Positions 25,162 to 32,855 of a stretch of 37,349 nt of DNA are shown one piece after another; position 1 is the stretch's first letter; every line of letters starts with the position of its first letter. The stretch is from JAWUXM01 sp034111325. GTDB taxonomy: Bacteria; Pseudomonadota; Alphaproteobacteria; Rickettsiales; JABIRX01. The notes below the pieces were generated by a model. It searched no databases, had not been told where the DNA came from, and saw nothing but the letters and a program-made list of their open reading frames with translations. The position numbers and the translations under genes are program-made. The DNA lies in the NCBI GenBank assembly GCA_034111325.1, contig JAWUXM010000034.1, positions 1 through 37,349 on the forward strand, in the 5' to 3' direction.

Positions 25162-25458
25162 CTATTTGAAATTCTCCGTGTATGATTTTGGTATAACTTT
25201 TTTAACTTGTGGCTCGCTGATTTCATATTGCCACTTTTTCTTCTCAGCAAATCTAATTGCTTCTTCTTTTGAAGGGAATTGTAAGTAACGATTCAGCTCT
25301 TGCTTCATATCAGCTGATCCTGTCCAGCCAATCGTTGGATAAATATATTTTGTGTTGTCTGTTGGAAAAGCAATTTGCCAAATATTAGACTTTGCCAAGC
25401 CAGATTGCATAGCATTTTTTGCTGGTTGATAAATTTTAACTTTGAAATTTGATTGCAT
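25162..25458 (-). CDS. NDUFS4-like complex I accessory protein
   Basis: A 98-residue protein of the ETC complex I conserved region family (NDUFS4/18-kDa subunit). Family features are KIYQPAKNAMQSG at the start, W-x-IAFP, a GWTGSADMKQE turn, LQFPSKEEAIRFAEKK, and SYTENF near the end. It is an accessory subunit on the matrix/cytosolic arm of NADH:quinone oxidoreductase and is restricted largely to alphaproteobacteria and mitochondria. It lies 7 bases before the Mic60-like start on the same strand, so the three genes probably form one transcript. Confidence 0.85.
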   Translation of the reverse strand: MQSNFKVKIYQPAKNAMQSGLAKSNIWQIAFPTDNTKYIYPTIGWTGSADMKQELNRYLQFPSKEEAIRFAEKKKWQYEISEPQVKKVIPKSYTENFK

Positions 25459-25590
25459 AACTCTCTCTTAATGAACGATTTTGCATCTTATTGCCAGCAC
25501 GAAATTTGTCAAAGCAATAATTTCTACATTGACTAATAAAGAGCATTTATCTAATCTTTGTGGCACTCGCAACAGTATTTCACACAACAA

Positions 25591-27495
25591 ATGATCGACA
25601 TAACTTTCCCGGATAATAGCACTAAATCCTTTCCTAAAAACACTACGCTTTTTGACATAGCCAAATCCATCAGCCCAAGCCTTGCCAAGAAAGCATTGGC
25701 GGCAAAAGTTGATGATGAACAATGGGACTTAAGTCGTGAAATTGACAAAGACGCTAAGTTAGAAATTATCACGCCAGAATCAAAAGATGGATTGGAGATA
25801 ATCCGTCATGACGCCGCCCACATCATGGCGCAGGCGGTGAAGGAGCTTTACCCTGATGTGCAAGTGACAATTGGGCCTGCTATTGAAAATGGTTTTTATT
25901 ATGATTTTGCGCGCAAAAAACCTTTTACCCCGGAGGATTTGGTGGTGATTGAAAAACGCATGCAGCAAATCACTAAAAGAGGAGATAAATTTGTGCGTGA
26001 AGTTTGGCAGCGGGATGACGCAGTGAAGTTTTTTGAAGAACAAGGCGAAGCCTATAAAGCAGAAATTATTTCTTCAATTCCTGCTGATCAAGATGTTACA
26101 CTTTATCGCCAAGGTGACTTTATCGACCTTTGTCGTGGTCCACATGCGCCATCTACCGCAAAGGTAAAATATTATAAATTAATGAAACTTGCGGGCGCAT
26201 ATTGGCGTGGTGACAGTAATAATGAAATGCTGCAGCGCATTTACGGCACAGCCTGGGATAGTCAGGAAAATCTTGATCAATATCTGTATCAATTAGAAGA
26301 AGCTGAAAAACGCGATCATAGAAAATTAGGTCGCCAGATGGAGCTTTTTCACATTCAGGAAGAAGCGGTTGGTTCTGTGTTTTGGCATCATAAAGGTTGG
26401 ACGTTTTATCGCTTAGTTGAAGAATATATTCGTGAAAAACTAGATAGAAATGGCTATAAAGAAGTACGCACGCCACTTTTGATTGATCGTGTGTTATGGG
26501 AGAAATCTGGTCATTGGGAAAAGTTTCGTGAAAATATGTTTATTGCTGAATCAGAGAGCCGCCATTTAGCACTGAAACCAATGAATTGCCCAGCACATGT
26601 GCAGATTTTTAATCATCAAGTAGTTAGTTATCGTGATTTGCCATTGCGCATGGCAGAGTTTGGTTGTTGTCATCGTAATGAGCCTTCTGGTTCGCTTCAT
26701 GGCTTGATGCGGGTTCGTGGCTTCACACAAGATGATGCACATATTTTTTGCACCGAAGAGCAGATCACTAGTGAGACAGAAGAGTTCTCAAAGCTTTTAT
26801 TAGCGGTTTATAAGGATTTTGGCTTTGAAAAAGTCAGTATCAAATTTTCTGATCGGCCAGAAGTACGTAGCGGTTCAGATGAAGTTTGGGATAGGGCAGA
26901 GGGCGCATTAAAAAAAGCAATTGACCATGTCGGGTTGGATTATGAATTAAACCCAGGTGAAGGGGCATTTTACGGGCCAAAGATTGAGTTTGTGCTAACT
27001 GATGCGCTAGGGCGTGATTGGCAGTGTGGTACGCTGCAGGTAGATTTTGTTTTGCCAGAGAGGTTAGGGGCTTTTTACACCGCAAAAAATGGTGAGAAAA
27101 AACATCCAGTAATGCTACATCGTGCTATTCTTGGCTCATTTGAGCGTTTCATCGGTATTTTAATTGAGCAATATGCAGGTAAATTTCCGCTATGGCTGGC
27201 ACCAGTGCAAATCGTCGTGGTAGGAATAACCAACGCCGTTGATGACTATGTTAAAGAAGTTCATCAGCAAATGTTAGATAATGGTTTTCGTGCTGAGGTC
27301 GATATTGGTTCTGACAAAATCGGTTATAAAATTCGTAAATATATGAATGCAAAAATTCCAACCATGTTAATCCTTGGTGAAGAGGAGAAAAAGCAAAAAA
27401 CTGTTTCTGTGAGAAGCCTTGGTTCAGAAAAACAGGAAGCACACAGTTTGGAAGGTTTTGTGAAGTTATTTAAGGAGCAATCTGCCAAACCTTAG
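25591..27495 (+). CDS. thrS: Threonyl-tRNA synthetase
   Basis: A 634-residue class II synthetase charging tRNA-Thr. Domains in order are an N-terminal TGS domain (MIDITFPDNSTKSFP), and the editing/SAD domain with H73-xxx-H77 (RHDAAHIMAQ) and CRGPH. The catalytic core follows with zinc ligand C333 in MNCPAHV, motif 2 HRNEPSGSLHGLMRVRGF and motif 3 LHRAILGSFERF. An anticodon-binding domain ends the protein. The frame extends upstream to a TTG at 25558, but family alignment starts at MIDITFP, so ATG 25591 is chosen. infC follows 67 bases downstream, the common thrS-infC order. Confidence 0.96.
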   Translation: MIDITFPDNSTKSFPKNTTLFDIAKSISPSLAKKALAAKVDDEQWDLSREIDKDAKLEIITPESKDGLEIIRHDAAHIMAQAVKELYPDVQVTIGPAIENGFYYDFARKKPFTPEDLVVIEKRMQQITKRGDKFVREVWQRDDAVKFFEEQGEAYKAEIISSIPADQDVTLYRQGDFIDLCRGPHAPSTAKVKYYKLMKLAGAYWRGDSNNEMLQRIYGTAWDSQENLDQYLYQLEEAEKRDHRKLGRQMELFHIQEEAVGSVFWHHKGWTFYRLVEEYIREKLDRNGYKEVRTPLLIDRVLWEKSGHWEKFRENMFIAESESRHLALKPMNCPAHVQIFNHQVVSYRDLPLRMAEFGCCHRNEPSGSLHGLMRVRGFTQDDAHIFCTEEQITSETEEFSKLLLAVYKDFGFEKVSIKFSDRPEVRSGSDEVWDRAEGALKKAIDHVGLDYELNPGEGAFYGPKIEFVLTDALGRDWQCGTLQVDFVLPERLGAFYTAKNGEKKHPVMLHRAILGSFERFIGILIEQYAGKFPLWLAPVQIVVVGITNAVDDYVKEVHQQMLDNGFRAEVDIGSDKIGYKIRKYMNAKIPTMLILGEEEKKQKTVSVRSLGSEKQEAHSLEGFVKLFKEQSAKP

Positions 27496-27562
27496 ATTAT
27501 ACTTGAACTTGCATAATTTTCCGATTACAAAGCCGACCTAATCTAATTTTTATAAATTATTA

Positions 27563-28078
27563 ATGAAGAAGAACAACATCCCGCGGTCTAATAGCAAAAT
27601 TACTGCCGCAACTGTCCGTTTAATTGACCATGAAGGTAACATGATCGGCGTTACTGAGCTTTCTAAAGCACTCGCAATGGCAAAAGCACAAAATCTTGAT
27701 CTTGTTGAAATATCTCCCACTTCTACTCCGCCAGTCTGTAAGATGCTTAATCTGGGTAAATATAAATATGAAGCACAAAAAAAAGCACATGATGCGCGCA
27801 AGAAACAAAAAATTGTCGAACTAAAAGAAATAAAAGTTCGTCCAAATATTGGTGATCATGATTTGGAAATTAAGATGAACAGAATCAAAAAATTTATCGC
27901 TGAAGGTAATAAGGTCAAAGTTTCAATGCGTTTCCGTGGCCGTGAGATTTCTAAAAACGAAATCGCAATTGCAGTATTCCGCCGCGTAGTAGAAGAAGTC
28001 AAAGAAACTGCCAAAATAGAATTGCATCCGCGGATGGAAGCTAGGCAGATGCTTATGATCCTTTCCCCACACTCGTAA
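27563..28078 (+). CDS. infC: Translation initiation factor IF-3
   Basis: A 171-residue IF-3, which binds the 30S subunit and checks initiator tRNA and start codon. It has the N-terminal IF3 domain (RLIDHEGNMIGV, LDLVEISPTSTPPVCKMLN), a lysine-rich linker, and the C-terminal domain (KEIKVRPNIGDHDLEIK, VSMRFRGREI). The start is ATG here, and no in-frame ATT start of the kind seen in enterobacteria is needed. The TAA stop is followed at once by repeat copy H. The rpmI-rplT genes that often follow infC are not present. Confidence 0.96.
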   Translation: MKKNNIPRSNSKITAATVRLIDHEGNMIGVTELSKALAMAKAQNLDLVEISPTSTPPVCKMLNLGKYKYEAQKKAHDARKKQKIVELKEIKVRPNIGDHDLEIKMNRIKKFIAEGNKVKVSMRFRGREISKNEIAIAVFRRVVEEVKETAKIELHPRMEARQMLMILSPHS

Positions 28079-28200
28079 AATCTAATTCTTTTCCATTCTT
28101 TTTAACATATAACCTGTTTTCACTCGAGTCACGTATGAAGTATACGTTCACTCGTTCAAACAGGACATTTGCTAAAAATCATCACAAAAATCCTCAGATT
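28079..28200 (+). repeat. Palindromic stop-codon element, copy H
   Basis: A 122-bp copy starting on the base after the infC stop codon. The left arm is AATCTAATTCTTTT, and the right end is TCCTCAGATT at 28191-28200. The inner TTTTTAACATAT and ATTTGCTAAAAAT pair partly. The core is the most divergent of the family, ACGTAT-GAAGT-ATACGT, yet its arms remain perfectly complementary. Confidence 0.8.
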
Positions 28201-28225
28201 ACCCCTCTCATATTGGAGAAAAATA

Positions 28226-28247
28226 AAAGCAAAATCTCTTAGATTAC
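28226..28247 (+). repeat. Solo right end of palindromic element
   Basis: The string AAAAGCAAAATCTCTTAGAT matches the right terminus of copies C and I (AAAGCAAAATCTCTCAGATT) with no left half or core nearby. It is a remnant next to complete copy H. Confidence 0.55.
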
Positions 28248-28302
28248 CCTTCAAACATTTAGCAGATATAGTTTTTATAGGGTAGTATGCCATAAAAACA
28301 GC

Positions 28303-28375
28303 GTCATCCTGAATTTAGTTCAGGATCTGCGTAGTTAAGAAAAAGAAGAGGTCAGAAGTTTTAAATTCAGTATCA
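28303..28375. repeat. GTCATCCTGAA inverted-repeat element, short copy 2
   Basis: Begins GTCATCCTGAATTTAG and continues TTCAGGATCTGCGTAGTTA, as in copies at 20698 and 32360. It ends TTAAATTCAGTATCAC, an imperfect complement of its start. At 73 bp it is about half the length of the others. It lies just past the ThiF/MoeB-like stop on the other strand. Confidence 0.6.
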
Positions 28376-28382
28376 CTCTTTT

Positions 28383-29132
28383 TTAAACAGAGCAAGTCTT
28401 ACAACTTTTATCCTTCTGTAAATTCACCACTTTATATTTACTTTCCAACATATCGAAAATGGCGATTTTGCTATTAAGAGGCTTGCCAATTTCTAGGATG
28501 GTTTTGATGATCTCGCTAGCCTGTAAAGAGGCGATAACGCCAACGGCGCTGCCAAGGACACCTTGATTATAGCATGCCTTGTCATTATGACCCATATTGC
28601 TGTGGAAACATTGGTAACATGGTGCTTTTTTATCAACCCCAGCACTATAAATTGAAACATAACCTTTAAATCCAATAATCGCCGCTGAGGCTAAAACCTT
28701 ACCTTCTTTTAGGGCGGTTTCATTGAGTAGAAATCTTGTGCGAAAATTATCAGTGCAGTCAGCGATTATGTCATAATTAGCGACGATGTTTTTTGCATTG
28801 CTATTGGTTAAGCGTTTTGCGTAGCTAGAGATTTCTACTTCTGAATTCATTAAACGCAGTTTTTCCGTTGCGCATTCTGCTTTATTTTTTTCGAGATCAT
28901 TTTCGTTAAATAATATTTGCCTCTGCAGATTATTCTCTTCAATGATGTCATCATCAATAATACCAATATGACCAACTCCACTTGTGGCTAAATAACTAAG
29001 TAGTGGGCAGCCCAAACCGCCAGCGCCAACTACTAAGACTCTTGCATTAAGGAGTTTCTCTTGTCCAACTTCGCCTAACTCTGGCAGAAGGATGTTACGT
29101 GAGTATCGTTCTTTTTGCTTTTTATTTAACAT
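28383..29132 (-). CDS. ThiF/MoeB/HesA-family adenylyltransferase (E1-like)
   Basis: A 249-residue E1-like enzyme that adenylates the C-terminus of a ubiquitin-like sulfur carrier. It shows RYSRNILLPELG, the nucleotide-binding GAGGLG at 36-41, DDDIIEENNLQRQILF, CTDNFRTRF, and zinc-binding pairs CYQC and CKTC near the end. GVLGSAVGVIASLQASEIIK is typical of MoeB/ThiF. No ThiS, MoaD or thiamine/molybdopterin gene is nearby, so the partner is unknown and no symbol is given. An upstream ATG at 29162 would add ten residues, but family members start like LNKKQKERYSR, so 29132 is preferred. Confidence 0.85.
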   Translation of the reverse strand: MLNKKQKERYSRNILLPELGEVGQEKLLNARVLVVGAGGLGCPLLSYLATSGVGHIGIIDDDIIEENNLQRQILFNENDLEKNKAECATEKLRLMNSEVEISSYAKRLTNSNAKNIVANYDIIADCTDNFRTRFLLNETALKEGKVLASAAIIGFKGYVSIYSAGVDKKAPCYQCFHSNMGHNDKACYNQGVLGSAVGVIASLQASEIIKTILEIGKPLNSKIAIFDMLESKYKVVNLQKDKSCKTCSV

Positions 29133-29184
29133 AAACCTATAATGACAACCTTTTTCTCCCATTTTGTAAACTAATATAGATCAA

Positions 29185-29952
29185 ATGTTAATTTTAATCT
29201 CGCCTGCCAAAAAACTTAATTTTTCTCCGCATTCCTGTAAGGAATTCTCAATTCCAGAATTTGCTAGTGATACGCAATTATTAATCAATGATTTGCAAAA
29301 ATTAAGCGCCGATGAAATTGCACGCCTTATGCGCGTTAGCAACGATATTGCTGAATTAAATTTTGAGCGCTTTCAAAATTTCAGTGATGAATATAATTTT
29401 GAAAATGCCAAGCAAGCAATCTTTGCCTTTAATGGAGAGGTTTATAATGGCTTAAAAGCTGGCTCTTTTACAAAAGATCAGCTCTCTTTTGCAGACCAGC
29501 ATTTACGAATTCTCTCAGGTTTATATGGAGTTTTAAAGCCGTTGGACTTGATGCAACCTTATCGCTTAGAAATGGGTAGTAAATTTGTCAATGTAAGAGG
29601 GCGTAATTTATATGAATTTTGGCGTGCGCAAGTTACAGAAAAACTTAACCAAACATTGGCCAAGCAGAAAACTGACATTATCATCAACCTTGCCTCGGAA
29701 GAATATTTTAAGGTAATTGATAAAAGCAAACTGCAAGCAAAAATTATCACCCCAAGCTTCAAACATAATAAGCAGGGCGTTTATAAAGTGATTATGATGT
29801 ATGCTAAAAAAGCCCGTGGCAACATGGCACGTTTTATAATAGAAAATAAAATTACAGATCCGCAAGATCTTAAGAATTTTAGTGAAGGGTATCGTTTTGA
29901 AGAGTTTTTGTCGGATGAGGATATTGGAGACTTTGGCTTTGTCGGCGTATAA
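29185..29952 (+). CDS. yaaA: Peroxide stress protein YaaA
   Basis: A 255-residue DUF328/YaaA family protein, which in E. coli limits free iron and so protects DNA from peroxide. The start MLILISPAKKLNF is the family signature. FNGEVYNGLKA, LSGLYGVLKPLDLMQPYRLE, INLASEEYFKV and the C-terminal GNMARFIIENKI are also typical. It is divergent from the ThiF/MoeB-like gene with a gap of about 50 bases, so their promoters must lie in or overlap that gap. Its TAA stop lies in the left arm of repeat copy I. Confidence 0.95.
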   Translation: MLILISPAKKLNFSPHSCKEFSIPEFASDTQLLINDLQKLSADEIARLMRVSNDIAELNFERFQNFSDEYNFENAKQAIFAFNGEVYNGLKAGSFTKDQLSFADQHLRILSGLYGVLKPLDLMQPYRLEMGSKFVNVRGRNLYEFWRAQVTEKLNQTLAKQKTDIIINLASEEYFKVIDKSKLQAKIITPSFKHNKQGVYKVIMMYAKKARGNMARFIIENKITDPQDLKNFSEGYRFEEFLSDEDIGDFGFVGV

Positions 29953-30075
29953 TCTGATTCTTTTGCATGCTTTTTGCTACATAACCTTCACTCATTTCGG
30001 CTCGTGTACGAAGTTGTACACGTCGCTCATTCGTTCAGGACATGTAGCAAAAATCAAAGCAAAATCTCTCAGATT
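29951..30075 (+). repeat. Palindromic stop-codon element, copy I (best preserved)
   Basis: A 125-bp copy that starts on the last two bases of the yaaA stop codon. The outer arms are AATCTGA and TCAGATT. The next arms are TTTTGC and GCAAAA, then a perfect 12-bp pair TTTTTGCTACAT / ATGTAGCAAAAA. The core CGTGTAC-GAAGTT-GTACACG ends the stem. ATAACCTTCACTCATTTCG and CGCTCATTCGTTCAGGACAT fill the inner loop on either side. The whole unit can fold as a single long stem in RNA or extruded DNA. Confidence 0.9.
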
Positions 30076-30086
30076 GTTAATTGAGT

Positions 30087-30115
30087 GATCTTTTTGCGTT
30101 CTTTTTTCACAAACA
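30087..30115 (+). repeat. Possible left-half remnant of palindromic element
   Basis: GATCTTTTTGCGTTCTTTTT then CACAAACA resembles the left arm of the family (AATCT...TTTTGCATGCTTTTTGC) but is diverged and lacks the core. Confidence 0.35.
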
Positions 30116-30150
30116 ATTCTAGGAAAGATGCAGTATGTGAAATTTATTAT

Positions 30151-30180
30151 TTGCAATTTTGCACGTCTAAGTATTATATA
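30151..30180 (+). promoter_or_regulatory. Candidate promoter of parvulin gene
   Basis: TTGCAA at 30151-30156 and TATATA at 30175-30180 with an 18-bp spacer, about 38 bases before the ATG. It fits a sigma70-type promoter, but the region is AT-rich and chance matches are likely. Confidence 0.35.
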
Positions 30181-30217
30181 GCTTTTCTTTAATTTACCAA
30201 TTCAATTCAGGTCTAGT

Positions 30218-31117
30218 ATGAACGCAATGCTAAAAGATAAACGTAACATTATTATTTTTTCAATTTTATCCATAATTGTAGCTGCAGCATTTTTTGCTAA
30301 CTCTAATTCCTCTAGCCAAAAGAACAGTGAAATTGTAGCTAAGGCAAATGGTAAGGATGTTCATGTCTCAGATGTTGAGCAATTCCTAAAAGCTGTTTAC
30401 AATTGGGATGGTGATTTTGATTTTGTGAATTTGCCAAAAGAAAATAAAGAAGCATTGATTCAGCAAGTAGTTGGGCGTGAGTTATTAATCAAAGCTGCTA
30501 AAAAATCATCAGTTGCAAGTGATGAAGCCATAAAATCTAAAATTAAAAACGCTACTGACAAAATAGTAAGTGAAGCTTTTATTGTTAAAATAGGTGAAGA
30601 TGCAGTTAGTGATGAAAATATTCAAGAGCGTTATGAGTCTCTTTCTGAAACGCTAAGCGCAGATATTGAAGGTAAAGAGGAACTTAAGGCAAAACACATA
30701 TTAGTTAAAACATATGGTGATGCTCAGCAAGTTATTAAGGATCTATATAAGCAGTCTTTTGAGGAGGTCGCTAAGGAAAAATCAATTGATGTGCAAACTG
30801 CAAAAAATGGTGGTGAGTTAGGTTATTTTGTTGAAGGAAGAATGGTTAAGGAGTTTTCTGAAGCTGCAACTAAATTGAAAGTTGGTAAGATTTCTAATCC
30901 AGTTAAAACAAAATTTGGTTGGCACATTATTAAACTAGAAGATCGTCGTCCTGCGCAAATCCCTAGTCTTGATGACGTACGTGCTCAAATAGTACAGGAA
31001 CTATCATCTGAGGCGATTGGTAACTACATGAAAAATATAGTTGCTGATGCTAATGTGGAATATAATTTTGCAGCTCCTGCTACAGAAGTAGAAGAAAGCA
31101 CAGAAGAAGCTGAATAA
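30218..31117 (+). CDS. Parvulin-type peptidyl-prolyl isomerase (PrsA/SurA-like foldase)
   Basis: A 299-residue exported or membrane-anchored foldase. An N-terminal hydrophobic segment (about residues 11-26, IIIFSILSIIVAAAFF) acts as signal or anchor. A chaperone-like helical part follows. The parvulin domain begins at KAKHILVKTYGDAQQ (157 on), continues through NGGELGYFVEGRMVKEF, and ends at KTKFGWHIIKLEDRRP (to about 248). The C-terminal ~20 residues are acidic. It likely helps fold envelope or surface proteins in the periplasm. It stands alone with repeats on both sides. Confidence 0.88.
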   Translation: MNAMLKDKRNIIIFSILSIIVAAAFFANSNSSSQKNSEIVAKANGKDVHVSDVEQFLKAVYNWDGDFDFVNLPKENKEALIQQVVGRELLIKAAKKSSVASDEAIKSKIKNATDKIVSEAFIVKIGEDAVSDENIQERYESLSETLSADIEGKEELKAKHILVKTYGDAQQVIKDLYKQSFEEVAKEKSIDVQTAKNGGELGYFVEGRMVKEFSEAATKLKVGKISNPVKTKFGWHIIKLEDRRPAQIPSLDDVRAQIVQELSSEAIGNYMKNIVADANVEYNFAAPATEVEESTEEAE

Positions 31118-31177
31118 AGCTTCACCGCTTATCAAATCTGGTAACTCATAAGGAAATAATACTCTTCCTTGTAATTC

Positions 31178-31275
31178 CCTTAATCGTTTGCGATTCTAGG
31201 AGGATTTAGGAGCCACAACGCAATCATTTTGTTCTTTTTGCCCATGTATCGCCCTAGAATCGCAAACGATTAAGG
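31178..31275. repeat. CCTAGAATCG inverted-repeat element, copy 2
   Basis: Perfect 23-bp arms: CCTTAATCGTTTGCGATTCT plus AGG at 31178-31200, and the exact complement at 31253-31275. They are separated by 52 bases and followed by CGATGAC. It is the same family as 15647-15756, here with perfect arms. It lies in the ~300-base gap between the parvulin gene and dapB, which are convergent, so it could terminate both transcripts. Nothing else was recognised in that gap. Confidence 0.75.
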
Positions 31276-31417
31276 CGATGACGTGGAGGGAGGCATGAAA
31301 TGGGAGTGTCGCAAATCAAAAACTTTCAATTCGTTAGCTCCGCCACGATTGATAACCTAAAAGGTGCTCAATAGTGAAAAGCATTCAAAAAGATTCATTT
31401 GCCAACACTTCCTCAAT

Positions 31418-32221
31418 CTATTCCATAGTGAGGATGTCCTCCATTGAGTAATATCCTGCTGGTTTTTGATTTGCCCATAAAGCAGCGAAGATTGCGCCTT
31501 TAGCAAAGATGTTGCGGTTTAAGGCACGATGTGAGATTGCAATAATATCATCATCACCAGCGAATAAAACTTCATGATCTCCAATGACTGAGCCGCCACG
31601 TAATGTAGCAAAGCCAATTTCATCATCGCTCCTAGCGCCGATAATTCCCTCGCGGCTCATGCGTGCAACTTTTGTTAAAGATGTTTTGCGAGCGTTTGCA
31701 ATTGTTTCACCAAGAGTAAGAGCTGTGCCTGAAGGAGCATCTTTTTTGTTCTTATGATGCATTTCAATAATTTCAGCATTGTAATCATTCCCTAGGATCT
31801 GCGCTGCTTGGCGAACAAGGCAATTGATTAAATTTACGCCGATGCTCATATTCGATGACCAGACTATCTGAGTGTTTGTTGAGTAGGATTTAAACTCTTT
31901 CTTTTCATCTTCACTAAAGCCTGTTGTGCCGTCTATTAATGTTTTTTGCATTTCGGCACAGAGCCCAGCTACTTCTAGCGAGAGAGTAGGGGTTGAGAAG
32001 TTTATGATTGCATCAGAGGCTTTGATAACATCTTCAAGATTCGTTGATGCTTTGATGTTGATTTCATATTTGCCAGCTAACTCGCCAAGGTCAAAACCTT
32101 CGAAGTTACTACCTTCACGGATGAAGCCTGCTGCGAGGTTGCATTTAGGATTATTGATCGTTTCTGCCATGATGGCTCTACCCATTTTTCCTGAGCAGCC
32201 GATTACACCGATATTTAACAT
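31418..32221 (-). CDS. dapB: 4-hydroxy-tetrahydrodipicolinate reductase
   Basis: A 267-residue DapB, which reduces the dihydrodipicolinate precursor with NAD(P)H in lysine and meso-diaminopimelate synthesis. The N-terminal Rossmann motif IGCSGKMGRAI is seen. The active-site signature EMHHKNKKDAPSGTAL follows near residues 155-172, and the C-terminal half has the dimerisation fold features (EIGFATLRGGSVIGDHEV). With AmpG it supports a peptidoglycan-containing envelope. It is followed on its strand by the convergent parvulin gene. Confidence 0.95.
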   Translation of the reverse strand: MLNIGVIGCSGKMGRAIMAETINNPKCNLAAGFIREGSNFEGFDLGELAGKYEINIKASTNLEDVIKASDAIINFSTPTLSLEVAGLCAEMQKTLIDGTTGFSEDEKKEFKSYSTNTQIVWSSNMSIGVNLINCLVRQAAQILGNDYNAEIIEMHHKNKKDAPSGTALTLGETIANARKTSLTKVARMSREGIIGARSDDEIGFATLRGGSVIGDHEVLFAGDDDIIAISHRALNRNIFAKGAIFAALWANQKPAGYYSMEDILTME

Positions 32222-32594
32222 TTCATTTACCTTAATTACTTTTAATTAGATAAAGTTAATGTCTAGATAATATAAGTAAAGGAGGGATTTATGGGGCATG
32301 ATAACATATAACATGTAGTCATATATCATTTAGCATAAGGGGGTCATCATGAAAACAGTGTCATCCTGAACTCGTTTCAGGATCTGCGTAGCAAGTCACG
32401 AAGTAGAAGCAAACAATTTGTAATCGCGCCATGCCTAACTATCAAAACTAAACCATTACATTATTAACTAACTTAGCAGATCCTGAAACGAGTTCAGGAT
32501 GACTTTTTTGGAGGATTACTCTCTTTGAGAGTGGGGGGTGATGGTGTTTTTCGGTTGGATATGCTTGGCTTCTGCGGTAAAAGCTAGAAGCTTA
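32222..32594. other. Intergenic region with inverted repeat, dapB to rpmA
   Basis: About 370 bases without a gene. It includes the upstream region of dapB, the strong inverted-repeat element at 32360-32503, and about 90 bases (32504-32594) past the rpmA stop in which I see no clear hairpin or motif. Confidence 0.5.
32360..32503. repeat. GTCATCCTGAA inverted-repeat element, copy 3, perfect 28-bp arms
   Basis: The left arm 32360-32387 (GTCATCCTGAACTCGTTTCA then GGATCTGC) is exactly complementary to 32476-32503, with 88 bases between. Each arm is itself near-palindromic (TCCTGAA-CTCGT-TTCAGGA). Perfect arms suggest a recent or actively maintained copy compared with 20698 and 28303. It lies downstream of rpmA. 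Confidence 0.85.
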
Positions 32595-32843
32595 TTAACC
32601 TTCTACGCCAGCAAAAGTTTTGTGCTTAGTTTTGCGGAATTTAACCGTGCCATCAATTAGAGAGTATAGTGTGTGGTCTTTGCCTATGCCTACATTGTCG
32701 CCAGGGGAATATTTTGTACCACGTTGACGTATAATGATTTGACCGGCTTTGATAACTTCACCGCCGTAAATTTTTACGCCTAACCTTCTACCTGCTGAAT
32801 CTCTGCCGTTTCGTGAACTACCACCGGATTTTTTAGTTGCCAT
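32595..32843 (-). CDS. rpmA: 50S ribosomal protein L27
   Basis: An 82-residue bL27 that sits at the peptidyl-transferase/tRNA side of the 50S subunit. The start MATKKSGGSSRNGRDSAGRR, with the long basic N-terminal arm, is characteristic. GGEVIKAGQIIIRQRGTKY and VGIGKDHTLYSLIDG follow. It is 12 bases downstream of rplU in the standard rplU-rpmA pair. obg, often the next gene, does not follow here. Confidence 0.97.
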   Translation of the reverse strand: MATKKSGGSSRNGRDSAGRRLGVKIYGGEVIKAGQIIIRQRGTKYSPGDNVGIGKDHTLYSLIDGTVKFRKTKHKTFAGVEG

Positions 32844-32855
32844 TTTTGCCTCTAA

